The notes below the pieces were generated by a model. The model searched no databases, was not told the origin of the DNA, and saw only the letters and a program-made list of their open reading frames with translations. Made by a program: the position numbers and the translations under genes. This document shows positions 1 through 12,489 of a stretch of 64,000 nucleotides of DNA, in pieces. Numbering within the stretch: position 1 is the stretch's first letter; the number at the start of each line of letters is the position of its first letter. Origin of the DNA: Rhizomys pruinosus (taxonomy: Eukaryota; Chordata; Mammalia; Rodentia; Spalacidae); NCBI GenBank assembly GCA_009823505.1, contig VZQC01006250.1, positions 1,364,149 through 1,428,148 on the forward strand, given 5' to 3'.

Positions 1-216
1 TTTTTTTTTTTTTTACGTGTATGAGTGTACTGTCTGCATGTAGGTTGATGTACTCATGTCATGCAATGCCTCAGAGGTCAGAAGAGGGTGTTGGATTCCC
101 CTGGATCTGGAGTTAAAAACGGTTTTTAGCTGCCATGTGGGTACTGGGAATCGAACTGGAGTCCTCTGCAAGAGCAGTTGGTGCTCTTAACCACTGAGCC
201 ATCCCTCCAGCCCCAA
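1..216 (-). repeat. B2-family SINE
   Basis: The copy begins with a poly-T tail at the window edge and ends in 'ccatccctccagcccc', the reverse complement of the B2 5' head ('ggggctgg..gagatgg'). The tRNA-like head in this orientation reads 'gtcctctgcaagagcagttggtgctcttaacc'. It is a nearly full-length old B2 copy, possibly cut at the window start. Confidence 0.9.
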
Positions 217-599
217 GTAAAAATAAATTTTAAAACACTTCAAAATATATTATATATGTGCATGAAAATGGCTACATGTAATCCTGTAATTAAAATAAAG
301 ACCATAATGAACTTTTCCTATCTCTTCCATGTGTCTCCCCCAGCCCCCAAGATCGGCCTCTCTCTGGAGGCTCATAGGAAGAGAGAGATCACACATTCAA
401 CCAAAACCACATGTGCCTTCTTGTCTACTGATCTTGGGACAGTACAGTGATCAAGAGTGTCCCTGAACGCAAAAAGGGACACCTTCAAAGCAGACTCTGC
501 CTCCTGAGGTCTCAGGCTTAAGAATTGTACAGTGGCAAAGGCACTGAGTTAACATACATAACCTAAAATATATTGATGATGTGTGTCAAAAGAATTTTT
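217..599. other. Intergenic sequence, no gene seen
   Basis: This is AT-rich sequence between a B2 element and an L1 remnant. No coding pattern or recognisable repeat was identified by eye. Confidence 0.5.
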
Positions 600-1093
600 T
601 ATAAAATCTAAGATTACTACCTCATATTTATTAGGATGCCTATTATGTTTAGCCGACATTTCAAAATACTGAAGAAAGAAACTGAAGATGACACTAGAAA
701 ATGGAAAGATCCCCCTACAAGGATTGGAAGAATTGATATTGTCAAAACGTCCATACTACCCAAAGCAACCTACAAATACAATGCAAGACCCATCGGAATT
801 CCAGTAACAATGTTGATAGAAGTAGGGAAAAAACTGTCAAAAGTAGACATAAGAACACAAAGGACTCCGAACTGCCAATCCTGAGTAAAAAGAACAATGC
901 TTGGGAGGATCAGAGGACCTGACCTCAAAACTTCCAGAATCATAGTAACAGGAGCAGTGTGGTATTGGTCAGAAGATTCAAAAACAAATGAGCACATCTT
1001 TGGCCAACTTCTTCTCAACAAATTTGTGAGAAATGTGCATCTGAGAAAGGCCAGCCTCTTCAACAAATGATGCCAGGAAAACTGAATATTCTT

Positions 1094-1315
1094 TTTTTTA
1101 TTTTATTTACTTTTGTATATGTATGAATGTACTGTCTGCAGGCAGGTCTGTGCACCTGTGCCATGCAATGCTGCAGAGGTCAGAAGAGGGCATTGGATTC
1201 CCCTGGAACTGGAGTTAAAAACTGTTCTCAGCCACCACCCAGGTGCTGGGGATCGAACCCGGGTCCTCTGCAAGAGCAGTCGGCTCTCTTAACTGCTAGG
1301 CCATCTCTCCAGTCT
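1094..1315 (-). repeat. B2 SINE with 17-bp target-site duplication
   Basis: A poly-T start and the 'ggccatctctccag' end mark an inverted B2. The flanks are the perfect direct repeat 'gaaaactgaatattctt' at 1077-1093 and 1316-1332. That is the signature of L1-mediated retroposition, here into an L1 ORF2 remnant. Confidence 0.95.
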
Positions 1316-1356
1316 GAAAACTGAATATTCTTATGTAGAAGAGTGAGACTAAGCCC

Positions 1357-1772
1357 CTGTGCTGGATAGCGTTAGCGTCAACTTGGCACACCTGGGTTGA
1401 GGGAGCCTCAGTTGGGGAATTTCCTCCATTGGACTGGCCTGTGGCCATGTCTATGGACTATTTTCTGAACTGTTGAGTGATGTGGGAGGACCCAGCCCAT
1501 TGTGGGTGGTGCCACCCCTGGGCATGTTGTATATTCTATAAGAAAGCAGGCTGAGCATGGGCCAGGGGAGCAAACCAGTAAGCAGCGTTCTTCCATGGCC
1601 TGTGCTTCAGCTCCTGCCCCCAGGTTCCTTCCCTGAGTTCCTACCCTGGGCTCCTTCTTCAGTGATGAACTGTGACCTGGGAGTTGTACGCAAAATAAAC
1701 CTTTCTTCCCCAAGTTGGTATTGGTCAGATTGCTTTGTCACAGCAATGGAAAAGCAAACTAGAACAACCTCA
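1357..1772 (+). mobile_element. URR1-like rodent DNA element
   Basis: The stretch has the order of landmarks I know from the ubiquitous rodent repeat URR1 (non-autonomous, hAT-type): 'gctggatag..gtcaacttggcac', 'cccagcccattgtgggtggtgcc', 'tctataagaaagcaggctgagca' and 'aaataaacctttcttccccaagttg'. It lies within L1-derived sequence. The family name is from memory; rodent interspersed repeat is the firm part. Confidence 0.7.
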
Positions 1773-2092
1773 TCTCATGCTTTATCCATTGACTCAACTC
1801 AAAATAAACAGAAAACCTTAATATAATACCCAAGACATTGAAAGAAAGGAAAACAAGGGAAATGCTTCAAAACATAAGCATGAGCGGTGATTTCCTGACT
1901 AGGGTTCAATAACTCACAAATAAGAGCAAGAATTGATTAAGGAGATTATATGAAATTTAAAAGCTTCTGTACAGCAAAAGAATAATCGACAGTGAAGAGA
2001 CTACACAATAGGAAATACTTCTTTGCTAGCTATTCCTCTGATGACTGATACTCAGAATCCATCAGGAGTTAAAATATCTTACAAATAATCAT

Positions 2093-2305
2093 CTTGCCTG
2101 GAGAGTTGGCTAAGAGGTTAAGAGCACTGGCTGGACCTAGGTTCAATTCCCAGCACCCACGTGGTGGCTAACAATCTTCTGTAACTCTAATCCCAGGAGA
2201 TCCAACCCCTTCTTCTGACCTCCATGAGCACTGAACAACAGGGGTGCAGTCACACTCATGCAGGTGATACACTCATATATATAAAATAAAAATAGTAAGT
2301 AAAAT
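2093..2305 (+). repeat. B2-family SINE
   Basis: A diverged B2 head ('gcctggagagttggctaagaggttaagagc') is followed by the 'cccagcacccacgtggtggctaac' middle and an A-rich 3' end. It is inserted near the 3' end of the L1 remnant. Confidence 0.85.
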
Positions 2306-2329
2306 ATTTTTTTTAATTATCCAACCAGC

Positions 2330-2363
2330 AGGGCGTGGTGGCGCATGCCTTTAATTCTAGCAC
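2330..2363 (+). repeat. B1 SINE truncated at a gap
   Basis: 'cagggcgtggtggcgcatgcctttaattctagcaca' is the first ~35 bp of a B1. The next base is N, after which unrelated sequence starts. The rest of the B1 should follow in the true genome, so the join at 2364 is not contiguous. Confidence 0.85.
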
Positions 2364-2364
2364 A
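2364..2364. other. Assembly gap (single N)
   Basis: This is a single ambiguous base between a truncated B1 on the left and the outer end of the noisy inverted-repeat arm on the right. It marks a contig or read junction. Confidence 0.95.
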
Positions 2365-2419
2365 NCAGGAAGGAGGAAAGACAAGAGCTTGCCTCGTCTC
2401 TCCTTTCGCTCAATGCCAT

Positions 2420-3600
2420 ATTTCCACGCCAAGAATTTGCAATTGCCTCCTGAGAGGATGGCAAGGGAACTCACTTCGGCACAGAGTCCCCGTGGGAGAC
2501 GGCTTCCAACCATTTGGAAGGCCGGGCTCTGTTTACGCTATGTCATAACACGCGCTCGGACCGCATCTCCTTTTTCTTCAGATATGGCATCCACGGCAGT
2601 GTTCTGCGTTACGTAAAGCGCTCTTCTTTCTTAAAAAGGCTACACCGGGCCTGAGAGTGGAGATTGATAGATAGATCAGATACCGATAATAGATAGATAG
2701 AGGCTAGTACCTCAGGCCGATAAGGATATGAATAGAATCTACTAATAAGGCTAGCTGTCCTGATGGTGTTCCTGGAAGTTGGCCGCCCCTCCCCTAATGG
2801 GCTGTTCTAATGCTTTTATACAGGCTTAATATATAAGTATTGGAAAGATAACAGCATCTTATTTTACGCCTAGCGAAAACATAGTGTTTTCATAGAATGT
2901 TTTGTTTCATTCAATAGAAATGAGAGGACATAAGAATTTAGGGAGGCATAACCTTCGTAAGAACTGTCCGGTGCACGCTTTCTAGGAAGCGTGGAGCTCA
3001 AAGGATAGGGTCGGCTTAATAGTCGGGATAACCACTGGGATAGGAATAGCCGTCAGGTTACTCAATTGTAAATAGTGTTTCGACCCGACATAGTCAAGTT
3101 CTACATCGCACACTACAATGTGATAAGCACAGGTTCGATGATTAAGATCTGGTTACCTCCTGGGTGTAGCTTTTACCACTCCCCTTATTGATGTATGCCG
3201 ATCCCACGGGAATCAACTGCTATGTCGTGACTTCCAGCAGAATGCTTCACCTGGTAATTTCGTCTTCAGCACTATAAGCTCATGTTGATCAGTTGATAGT
3301 AGGAGAAAATGAGATATATGATTTTTTTTGGTCTTTTTGAGACAGACCTGGGCGTGTTCGGCCGCCACTGGCTCTGTTTAGACTACGCCATCGCAGTGAG
3401 GGCAAACGTCGTCGGGAGTCTGGTAGCATAGCCATCTTTTGGTGAATTCAAGGCCCGGGCTCGTGTTCTGTCCTTGGCAAGCACGTCTAGACGAAATATC
3501 GGCATAAGGTAGCCCAGCTGGGGCTTACGACGGGACGATCCTCGCCTGTTCTCTTCCAAAAAGGACAGTAAGAGCTAGAAAAAAAAAATTAAAAAAAAAA
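2420..3600 (-). mobile_element. Noisy copy of proviral 3' LTR with B1
   Basis: This is the reverse-complement counterpart of 32140-33002. The GATA-rich stretch at ~2665-2700 matches the (TATC)n of the right copy. The B1 at ~3325-3500 begins 'tttttttggtctttttgagacag' and degrades quickly. Confidence 0.6.
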
Positions 3601-5340
3601 AAAAAAGAAAGACAGTGAGAGGCGCACCGCAAGTGCTATCTAGTGAGGAATTGATAATAAAACAAAAATAGTTTTAACTTACTCCCTTCTTCGCTGTCTC
3701 ACTGAGCCGTAAATGCGAGCCCTACGTTTATATGTCCGCTCCTTGTATGCTAGGAGTGTCCTTGTGTGAGTGCACACCTGTTACTAGGCGCACCTGTTTG
3801 GCATTTTCACATGTACAGCCTGGAAGGTTTAGTGATGGAAATTCTTTGTAAAAATATTTTTATTCATATTTATTTTTTTTCCTGTGTGTGTGTGTGCTGG
3901 TGTAAGGTGTGTCAGGGTTTAGGTCCGTTGGATATTTGTGTTGCCTCTGAGTCTTGTGCACTCTTATCAGTTGAACATACACAAAGCGCATGCACATGCT
4001 CATCCGTTTCCGGTCTAGTATAGAATGTATTATGTATTTGTTTTTATTTTGGTTTTTAAATTTTATTTGTAAATGTACTTAATGCCACTGAACTGTGTTT
4101 GAAATTATTACAGGGAAATTTATATACAGAATAACTACAACAAAATAGATGATGACTAGGAGAATTTTGGGAATCTCACTCTTGGGGTTATCTGGGTCCT
4201 CTAGGTTATGCAAGAGCAAGAAACTCTCGAGAAACGGTTAGTAATAAAGAGACTCATTTAGACACGACTTAGAGACCAAAACATCTCACACATAAAAAGA
4301 GAAGTCACTACCAAGTTTCTGTGATATAGTTCTAGCAAGGCTGTAGTCTCAGGGCTCAAGGCAACCACAATACTCCATGTTATTGAGAAAGGCATGAGGC
4401 TACTATCGCTCAATAGCCATCCTTCAATGAATCCATGGCCGACCTTACATCTACCGCTTTTTAAATTTTCAAGGTGCTTTACACAGTAGCACGCAGAACT
4501 TTGTGACTAGACTGACGAATGTCGATGGCAATTCCAAGAACCCGCAATACAACAGGCAATGGTCCCAAACCTTCCAGGCTACAGACACTAGCTCTTAGAA
4601 CTTTTAGAAACTCGCGCGCAGCCGACTGCTGAGACGATACTAATAAATTTGATTTGTAGCCCTGGCTTGTTGAAGACCTGAGGCATGAGAATTGGCTTTA
4701 TCTTCTTAATTCTCTCATTTGCAAAACAAGACATTTTAAATGCAGTCTGCAGTGAGGGATAGGGAGTTTAGGACACTAGAAGTCCCTCTATACTCAGTAG
4801 TATAATATTAAAAGGGAAAACGTGTTTGTCTTAAATAAGTGATATAGAGAACCGTTAGAGATAGCCAAATATAGAGACTTTGAGTTGTTTTCCAAATTGC
4901 CACAAGGGTACCTTTCATTTATCTCCTAATTCAATGTGTTTCAACATTAGGAGAAAATGGATTTCTAACAGAGAACCACAGGTACCGAAATAGGGTCATA
5001 GCTTAGTGAATTCTGAAACAAAATTATGTGTAATGCAGCTAAATGTCTCTCAGAGAATTACCAGCTAATTTTTGTATGGGCCTGGCTATTGACAGGGATT
5101 GCAGCCCTATGAGAGAGAGACTGTCCCCGATACAAAGTATTTTTCAATGTATTCTCAAAAGTTTGAGTGAAGTTCGAATTACCACGATTGTGGAGCTCTC
5201 AGGAAGCTGTGGCAGGAAACTTGTATTTGGTTTCTTTTTTTTTTGTGGTCTTTTTGAGATAGGCATGGGCTCCATACGGAGCGCTGTAATGCCCCCCTTA
5301 GCAGAGATGCGATAGTCAGTTCATCTTGATCAATGATGCA
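3600..5340. other. Left-arm sequence without a visible right-arm partner
   Basis: By position this should correspond to about 0.6-0.7 kb of the right arm (around 29280-29428 and 31570-32139), but it is about 1.7 kb long. I cannot align most of it by eye. A partial B1-like piece lies at about 5240-5335. It may be proviral interior lost at the gap at 29429. Base-level quality is low. Confidence 0.4.
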
Positions 5341-7389
5341 TAAATAAAAATAAAATCAAGAGTCATAGGCAATTAGAACATAATACCAGTTAGATTACAT
5401 CGTGCTTCTCCTCGAGTTTTCAGGAGAGTGCGACTTGGTAATTTAACAAAAAGAGATGAGACACCACATACCAATCAATTAATAAAGGTCCCCAAAAAAA
5501 GGAGTGACCCCATATAAAAGCCATTTAGGCCAGGGCATTGAAGAAAGTTGGACAATTTTGTCAATTCTCTTTTTGTAATATACGCCCTGGGCTATGCTAG
5601 GACTCTTTGATATACTCACTTTTATTGTTCAGCTACTTGGTATTGAGAAGTTACGGTCAGCGCATGGTTTAACCAGCTAAAGTGTTATTCTTTAAGGTGC
5701 ATGTTGCTTTCTCTGTTGGGAGGGGGGTGGTAAGAACTGGTAGTTATTTTTTTCATGTTTTATTTTGTATCATTTCTCTAATATATATATATCAGCAGTA
5801 TCTATATGTTGGTTATTGCTAGTTGTGACGTTGAGAATTTCTCTATGCGGTCTCAGCCCAGTGGCCTACATCAAGGCCATATACGTTGGCTTACACTATA
5901 TGAGCAAATTAAAAAATGAAAGTGAGCAAATGGTGAATCTCCTGAAAGCAAAATGTGACAAGACAGAGAGTTAAAGAAAATTAATAAAAGACTGTTGCAT
6001 GGATGATTTGGCGCCAGACCAGGATTGGCTGCGAGGTATATGTAAGTGAGGCAGAGTTTATACTTCACTGGAATGATCTGGGGTGGGTGGCCATTGAAAG
6101 AAGGGTGAAGGGTTAAAGGGAGGGATCATGTCATATGGCGAAGTAGGAAGTCGGGAGCCATGGAGTGAACTTGGAAATGTTCCGTGGGAGAGTGGTAGAC
6201 AAATGGGGAAAGGTCATGGGTCTAACATTGAAGGCTGAGAAATCTGGTGGAGACAATTACTCAGCAAAAACACTCAAAATCATTGTAACACTGTGAAAGC
6301 TCATTATTCGTTATATATCAAATGACTCCCAGGACTCTTGAACAATCAGGTCCATATTAGAACGTATTACTCATTCTGTCCGCTACTTGGAGATTTACTT
6401 AAGCTCAACTTTCTAAGACTCCGGAGTCAAGTCATGATCTATTAGATGTATGGAAACAATCGTGGAATGCAATGAGCATTCCTCTATCTCGCCTATGGAT
6501 CAGTCCTTAATGACTGTGTGATGATAGAGAGTGGATATTGTGCTACATCTCACATGGATCAAAAACTCTTTGCCACCATTGGATAATAGTAAGGAGGAAA
6601 GGAAGTGGGCAGGGGCTGAAAGTTTAGCGCTTTCTTGATTAACAAGATGATGTGATATTCTGTGTGCCAGATAGGGCCACCATGAAATCAGAGCGAAAAA
6701 ATCTGGACATTTTAACAGGAAAAGATTAATATGACTGTACCCACATGGCTAAAAATAGAGTTTTTGTAAGGCTAAGAGAAATATCTCATTCCCACGAAAA
6801 ATTATCATTGATTAAAAATAATTAGTAGTTCTTGGTTCTGGATATCCAAAGTTAAGTACTTTAGTTATTTGGCTGTTTTTTCAATATATAGAATTAGTTA
6901 ATGTTTGGGCAGCTGGTTAGAGATGCTCGCGCTTTCCGGAGAATTCTGAGGTTTCTCTAGGGTGGGTGTTGAAGGCTTCTGAACCTGCATCTTCTGTATG
7001 TATATGGACCTGGGTTTGATTCCGCACCGCATGGCAGCATAAGAACCTCTTTAGCGCCTCTGTGTGTGGTGAGCATAATCCACTCTTTTAAATTTTACTT
7101 ATGCAGTAAACAAAAATAATAATCAATATTTATTAAATAAATTAAGAGCTAATCTCTAGTTATTATAGGGCACTACCTTGAAATCAGATAACTACTAATT
7201 TTTACGGATTTAAGACGAGATGACTGGCTTTCCGAGTAAATATAGTGCCTTGGTGTTTCGCTCTCTCTGGACACTAGAGAAGTGAATCAATTATATTAGT
7301 ACCGATTTTGTTGGCAGTGCAGCAGTTGGTATGCCGCTTGTAAATGGGTTCTGCCTCACTGAGTACAGGCATGGGTGGTCTAACTTTTA

Positions 7390-7600
7390 AAGATACAGTG
7401 GAAGCGGGGGTGTGGTAGTACCTTTGGTGATAGGCTTTAATCCGTAGCAATTTTCCTGGTGCTTAGTGCTATATGTAGCACCAGTGGCAGTATCTCTGTG
7501 AGTTATCAAGGCAGAGGGCCTGGTCCTAAGCAGAGCAAGCATACCAAGAGTCAGCTGTCCGGGCTTAAAGGGCCAGACACCTGTCTCAAAAAATACAAAA
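7390..7600 (+). repeat. B1 SINE, single noisy copy
   Basis: This is the counterpart of the B1 pair at 27714-28001. Only one B1 unit is present here, unlike the perfect 144-bp duplication in the right arm. Confidence 0.6.
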
Positions 7601-8609
7601 AAAAAAAAAAAAAAAACAGGTAAAACAACCACATTTCTAATCGTAAGCAGGGCAAAATGATATTGATTCTTTCAATAAAGGCGGTGCCTGTTTATTGGGC
7701 CCACTTGTGTCCGTGGTCCAAAATTTGCCTATTGCTTTCAATATATAGAACTTGTCTTAGGAAAATTTTTTGAATCTTTTTGGCTCTAATTCAGTGGTTA
7801 ATGAGACCTGTCCTTAATTAAAACCTTTTTTCGTGCTATCGCTCTTCTTAGACTGTATACCTATCTTTCCACTCTCTCCCAGTTGGGGTCCCACGGCGGG
7901 TTCAGGTAAGGTTTAATGTCTTCAGAGTGGAACAAGCATTACGGGCGGTTCTAATAACGATTGCTTATAGGCTTTAGCATAAATGAAGTAGTCTGAGGGT
8001 GACCAACATGAAGAAGTTTGATCCACATAAGTTCTTTCACTGCTGTTGTATTAGAAACTTATCGTATCACCCCCACACCTATGCCTAGGTGAACTAGTAA
8101 AAATCATTTTTCTGCTTTTATACTGTTCACAGTTAACATGACTAGTATGCAAACAAGGAGAATTTCAGCCTGAGTTCTCTGTCTTGGCTCTTTCCCAGCT
8201 CTTCTGAACTGTTCACCAAGGTGTTAATCATTCCCCAGTCACTGGAGTCTGGCTTCTTCTCTGGGTTTTCCTTTTTCTTTTTCCCAGGGTCAGTGCAGCC
8301 GTTTTCGCCATGGAGGGCTCGACTGAGTCTGGTCTGACAAATCAGAGTGGCACCCATCTAAGGGAGGATACATTTTCTGGAAAGGCACAGCATACACTCC
8401 CTCTTCCCACGGTTAGCAAAGGGGCTGGAGTTTTACGCAGAGTCCTGTTTCTGGGTCTCTTCCAAGTAGTACTGTGGCATAGGGTTAGTGGACCTGTAAG
8501 TAATATCCCGCAGTGGCTTAGAAAAAAAAATTTAAGGTTAACAATGACCTAGATAGCAAAATTGAGGATTTTGTACTGTTACTGCCAGGTGAGGGTGACT
8601 CTCATGCTT

Positions 8610-8880
8610 TTTTTTAATTTTTTATAAAATTTTATTTATTTTGTAAATGTGATATGTATGTACTGTCTTGCATGTAGGTTTGTTGGCACCCGTGTTGTGC
8701 AATGAATGCCGGAGGTCAGAAGAGGGTCTTCGGATTCCCCTGGAGCTGGAGTTATCCTGGCATTGGAGTGTTTCAGATGGGCTCTCTGGCCACCATGTGG
8801 ATGCTGGGGATGGCACGCCGGGGTCCTCTGTTAGAGGAGGTCGGCGCTCTACCGCCTAAGGGCCATCTCTCCAGCCCCTT
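8610..8880 (-). repeat. B2 SINE (noisy copy)
   Basis: The T-rich start, 'catgtaggtttg', 'ggtcagaagagggtc' and the terminal 'ggccatctctccagcccc' identify B2. It is the counterpart of 26651-26895. Confidence 0.8.
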
Positions 8881-9364
8881 TATTTTTAAAACTAATGTAT
8901 TTGAGGGAGTTAGTTTCTGAGGTCCCTTTTAGTAAACTGAAGAAAGGGCTCAGTTGTACAGTGGAGGAGAAAATTGATATATCTTATACACAGGCATATA
9001 GGCTGGCAGGATTTAGACCAGGCGTGGTGAAGGTGTTTCCTGAAAGACTGTGTACTCTGGGTTTAAAGAGTTAAAGTCAATTTTTTTTTAGAGTTAAATT
9101 ATTTTGTTATGAGTAAAAGAGATATTAAAAGTAATGTTTGAAACATAAATGAATTTTTATGTTTTGGAAAAATTAGTCATTTGAATATTTATACATATAT
9201 AGAATTAGAATTAAAGAGAACATTTTGACCCTGAAAAAAATTTTAATTTTAGTTTGTATTAGACTTCATTTATGAATTAAATTTGTGTCAGGTAATTTTT
9301 TATAGTTTTAAGGGAGATTTTAATAACTAAGATTTCGATGAGATTATGTTTTCTTATAAAACAC

Positions 9365-9530
9365 ACAGGACAGTGGGTGGCGTGGTGCACAGCCTTTAAT
9401 CCTAGCATTTGAGAGGCGAGGCAGGCGGATCTGTGAGTTCCCTGGCAGGCCCGTCTCCAGAGTGGATTCCAGGCCTGCTGGGGCTACAGGGAGACCCTGC
9501 CTCAAATGGCAAAAAAACCAAACCAAAACA
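9365..9530 (+). repeat. B1 SINE (noisy copy)
   Basis: 'ggcgtggtgcacagcctttaatcctagc' through 'ggggctacagggagaccctgcctc' is B1. It is the counterpart of 25979-26146. Confidence 0.8.
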
Positions 9531-10168
9531 AAAAAAACCGCAGGAAGCCATGGACACCTTAAACATCTTGAACTATTTAAAGACAATTACAAAGAGTCAC
9601 AGTGGGAGGGGTTTAGGTAAACAAAGACAGTACAAATATTTTTTAGTCTCTTGGTAATCCTTTTGTACTTCTTGGGGTCCTAGCTGTCACAGCTAGGTTA
9701 AAAGGCTGTGTCAGTATGCCCAGCCAGGATCCTGGTCCCTTGCCTGGAGGAGGGCAGGAGGCTGCCTTTAAATTAGAAAACTGGCAGGGAGACTAAAACA
9801 GATTATGATTTAAGGCAATTTAGGTAGCATTTTTTTTTTGTTATTATTTAAAAACATTTTCAGTTAAGTTTCATATAGATTGGATGGAAGAGGTAGTTGT
9901 TTTGTTTTGAGGCTGACCTCTCTTGCTCTGACAGGTCACAGGGCAGAACTGCAGTCTGAGCCGACCCAGCAGGGGAGGCTTGGTGTGGATCATCGCTCCA
10001 CCTGTGTGATGGACAGCAAGCGAGCGCTGTTGGGTGGCTGGGAGGCCGGCTAGCTAGCTCCCAAGGCACAGCCGCTGTTTCCACCCACCTGGTTCCGTTG
10101 GGGGTTTTCTCTGTGTAGCCACAACCTCCCGGGCTCCCTTTTCCTCTACCTTGGGCCATTTGTCCCTG

Positions 10169-10630
10169 TTAGATTTCCAGATGCCTGGAGGTGGGGGAGG
10201 GGTTGCCAATGCCTCCCTTACCATAGTGGTTCGTTTTCCCAGGTTCTTGTCTGACAGCAGAGCTATTGCTCTGCAGCAGGTGGTCTGCCTTTGCTAGCCA
10301 GTGGGGCTGCACATTTTCCGAGCTGTTTTCTTTCATGTTTAAAGGTTTGCCATCCTTATTAAACTGAGAGTGGCAGTCTCTGCACCAGTGAAATCCTTTA
10401 TGGCCTTGGGGACATTTTCTTTTTGGCGGGGGAGTGTTTGGGCCTGAACTCCGCTTGGCAAAATGACCTATCTTTCTACATTTAAAACAGACCTTATTTA
10501 AATGAATTGCCAATGCCTTTGTTACTGTGGCAACAACAGCAGCTACCTGGGCAGAGGAGGTGCCTATCTTTTGAGAAGGAGAAGGTGGAAAATCATGGTT
10601 TTGTGGGACATCCTCTAGGTTTTTAAACAT
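10169..10630 (-). pseudogene. Endogenous betaretrovirus-like gag fragment (left-arm copy)
   Basis: This 153-codon open stretch is almost identical to the one at 24884-25354 on the other strand. It covers the nucleocapsid part of gag, with a degraded CCHC knuckle (Cys-Phe-Lys-Cys ... His, fourth Cys replaced by Ser) and a second Cys/His cluster. Relative to the right copy it lacks three codons near the 3' end and has a Trp to Arg change. This is one of the better-preserved parts of the left arm. Confidence 0.75.
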
Positions 10631-11600
10631 AGAAAGGATGGATTCAGATTTGTCTGAAGCATATACAACATAGGCACTCTGGCTGTACTCTCATAGTCAT
10701 TTCTGCTATAAAGCTACCCTAACAGCTTCTGTAGCAGCACTTGAGGCTGCTGTACCTCAATAGGGGCTGCGGAGCCAATGAAGGCTGGACAGAGGGGACA
10801 GAAGCCCCCTGGAAAAGGCCTGGCCTCTGAGCAAGAGACAGGGGCTGTTTTTCCTGAATTGCCTGTGGGACAGCCCCTGTGAGCTCAGCAAGAGTTTGCT
10901 GGGCATTCTGTGTTCTGCTTCTGCAGCACAGTGTTATACTGGGAGCTAGAAAGGGTGGGAGGGGGGGGAGAAGGACAGATTTAAGGGAAGCCTGTGCCTC
11001 CTGCAGTAAGCACTGGTAAAGCATAGGCCAGAAGGGCAAAATAAACAGTTGTCCACTTTTTACAGCTGTCTTGTACATTGTCAATTGCACCTTCCCAAGT
11101 TTTAATGTCCAAAGTACCATTTTTTGGAAATGAAGAATTAAACTTTATAATAATAACTAAACATTCCTAAATATGAGGCTTTCTCGAAGCATTTAAATGC
11201 TCCCTAATATTAAGCATGTGTTAAATCACACCTCGTCGCAGGACATGCTCTATCTTTGAAATGTGTGATTGTCGCATGTTAGCTAGAGGCCTTTTAGACG
11301 ATAGATAGGATGCACCAAGGGGCGCGGTTACCTGGTCAGGCTAAGCGATTTATTGTTCGCGTCGGCTCCGCTATTGGGGTTGGTGTTGTATATTTCGTCC
11401 CTTGCGTCAAGTGGAGAATCGTGAGTCATCCTGAGACCTCAAGGCTAAGTGGTTGAGGGTGTGCTTAGTGTATAGGGTGGTCTGCGTGTTTTCCGCTCTA
11501 TACCCGGGATGTATAATTTGTGACGCACGGAGCGCGGAGAGGTCTGAAGTCTGTCCTAAGGCAGGTCCGGCTGGTCCAGTGGTTCTGTTCAGACTTTTCT

Positions 11601-12310
11601 GCCCCTGTTGTGTGGCGCCAGAAATATACCGGGAGCCCTGTTTCCACTACTGACTCTAGATGAACTGCTCCAGAGACAAGCGGGGGACTGCAACTCAGGC
11701 AGTAGTCAAGCTAGAAAGGTTTGGGGCCTGGCAAGCCTCCTTTTACCATAAGGATTTCTTCAGATATGCATCATGCAGGTTCTTTTACTAAAGGCTTCTT
11801 TATTAAAGAGGTGAGGGTGGGTGAGAGGATAGAAAAGATAGATAGATAGATTCTAGGAGCTCTGTTCATGTGTTGTTACTGATGTTGCTCCTAATGGCTG
11901 TTCCTCATGTCCTTTTTGTACAGGCTTAATATATGTATAATAGGAAAAGCACGTGAGTCAAAGCCTGGGGAAACTACAGTTTACAGAATGTGCTTACATC
12001 AAAGAAGTGAGAGGAAAATAAGCTTTTAGGAGGCATAACTTTGTAAAACAGTCACCAGAGAGTGTCTAAAATCCTTAAAATAAATGTGAAAAGTAAAAGT
12101 AAATAGCAACAACCCTGAACTAATGTGTGACAAGGTGGATGGCTTCTCGCTGTGGAACGTTAAGTGCCACAGATAAAGAAATTCTAAGGGCCAGCAGAAT
12201 GCCTCACCTGGCTCCAGAAAGCCAGGGTTGTGAAATGAGGCCTCTTTGGAATGCTCCTGTCCTTGTGTTGAGGCAGAACTGCAAGCCTGAATATCCTGTC
12301 TGTGTTTCTC
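11601..12310 (-). mobile_element. Noisy copy of proviral 5' LTR and primer binding site
   Basis: 'gcccctgttgtgtggcgcca' at 11601-11620 is the reverse complement of the right-arm primer binding site region. Sequence to about 12310 mirrors the right 5' LTR (23350-24012), including a GATA run near 11841. Confidence 0.65.
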
Positions 12311-12489
12311 TTCAGTAGCAATTGAGCAAACACTTTTACAATTGTTGTCATTGTTTGAATATCTGTTGTGCTGCTCCTGTGTTCGTTCATTCATTCATAT
12401 CATCATTCTCATTCATGTCATTTGTTCATCCATTCAGCTAACTTTGAATGGATTTCCTTCTTTATGAGAGTTCTAGGAGGTATAAGTCT

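Larger units (their letters stand above)
600..2090 (+). mobile_element. L1 ORF2 / 3' remnant, interrupted by B2 and URR1
   Basis: Translation of 636-884 and the frames after it resembles the part of L1 ORF2 just beyond the reverse transcriptase core (Trp-Lys-Asp, Gly-Arg-Ile-Asp-Ile-Val-Lys, then Leu-Pro-Lys-Ala). Frameshifts and stops show it is dead. L1-like sequence resumes at about 1775-2090 ('cttctgtacagcaaaag'), so the element is split by a B2 at 1094-1315 and a URR1-like element at about 1357-1772. The host L1 is therefore the oldest of the three. Confidence 0.8.
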
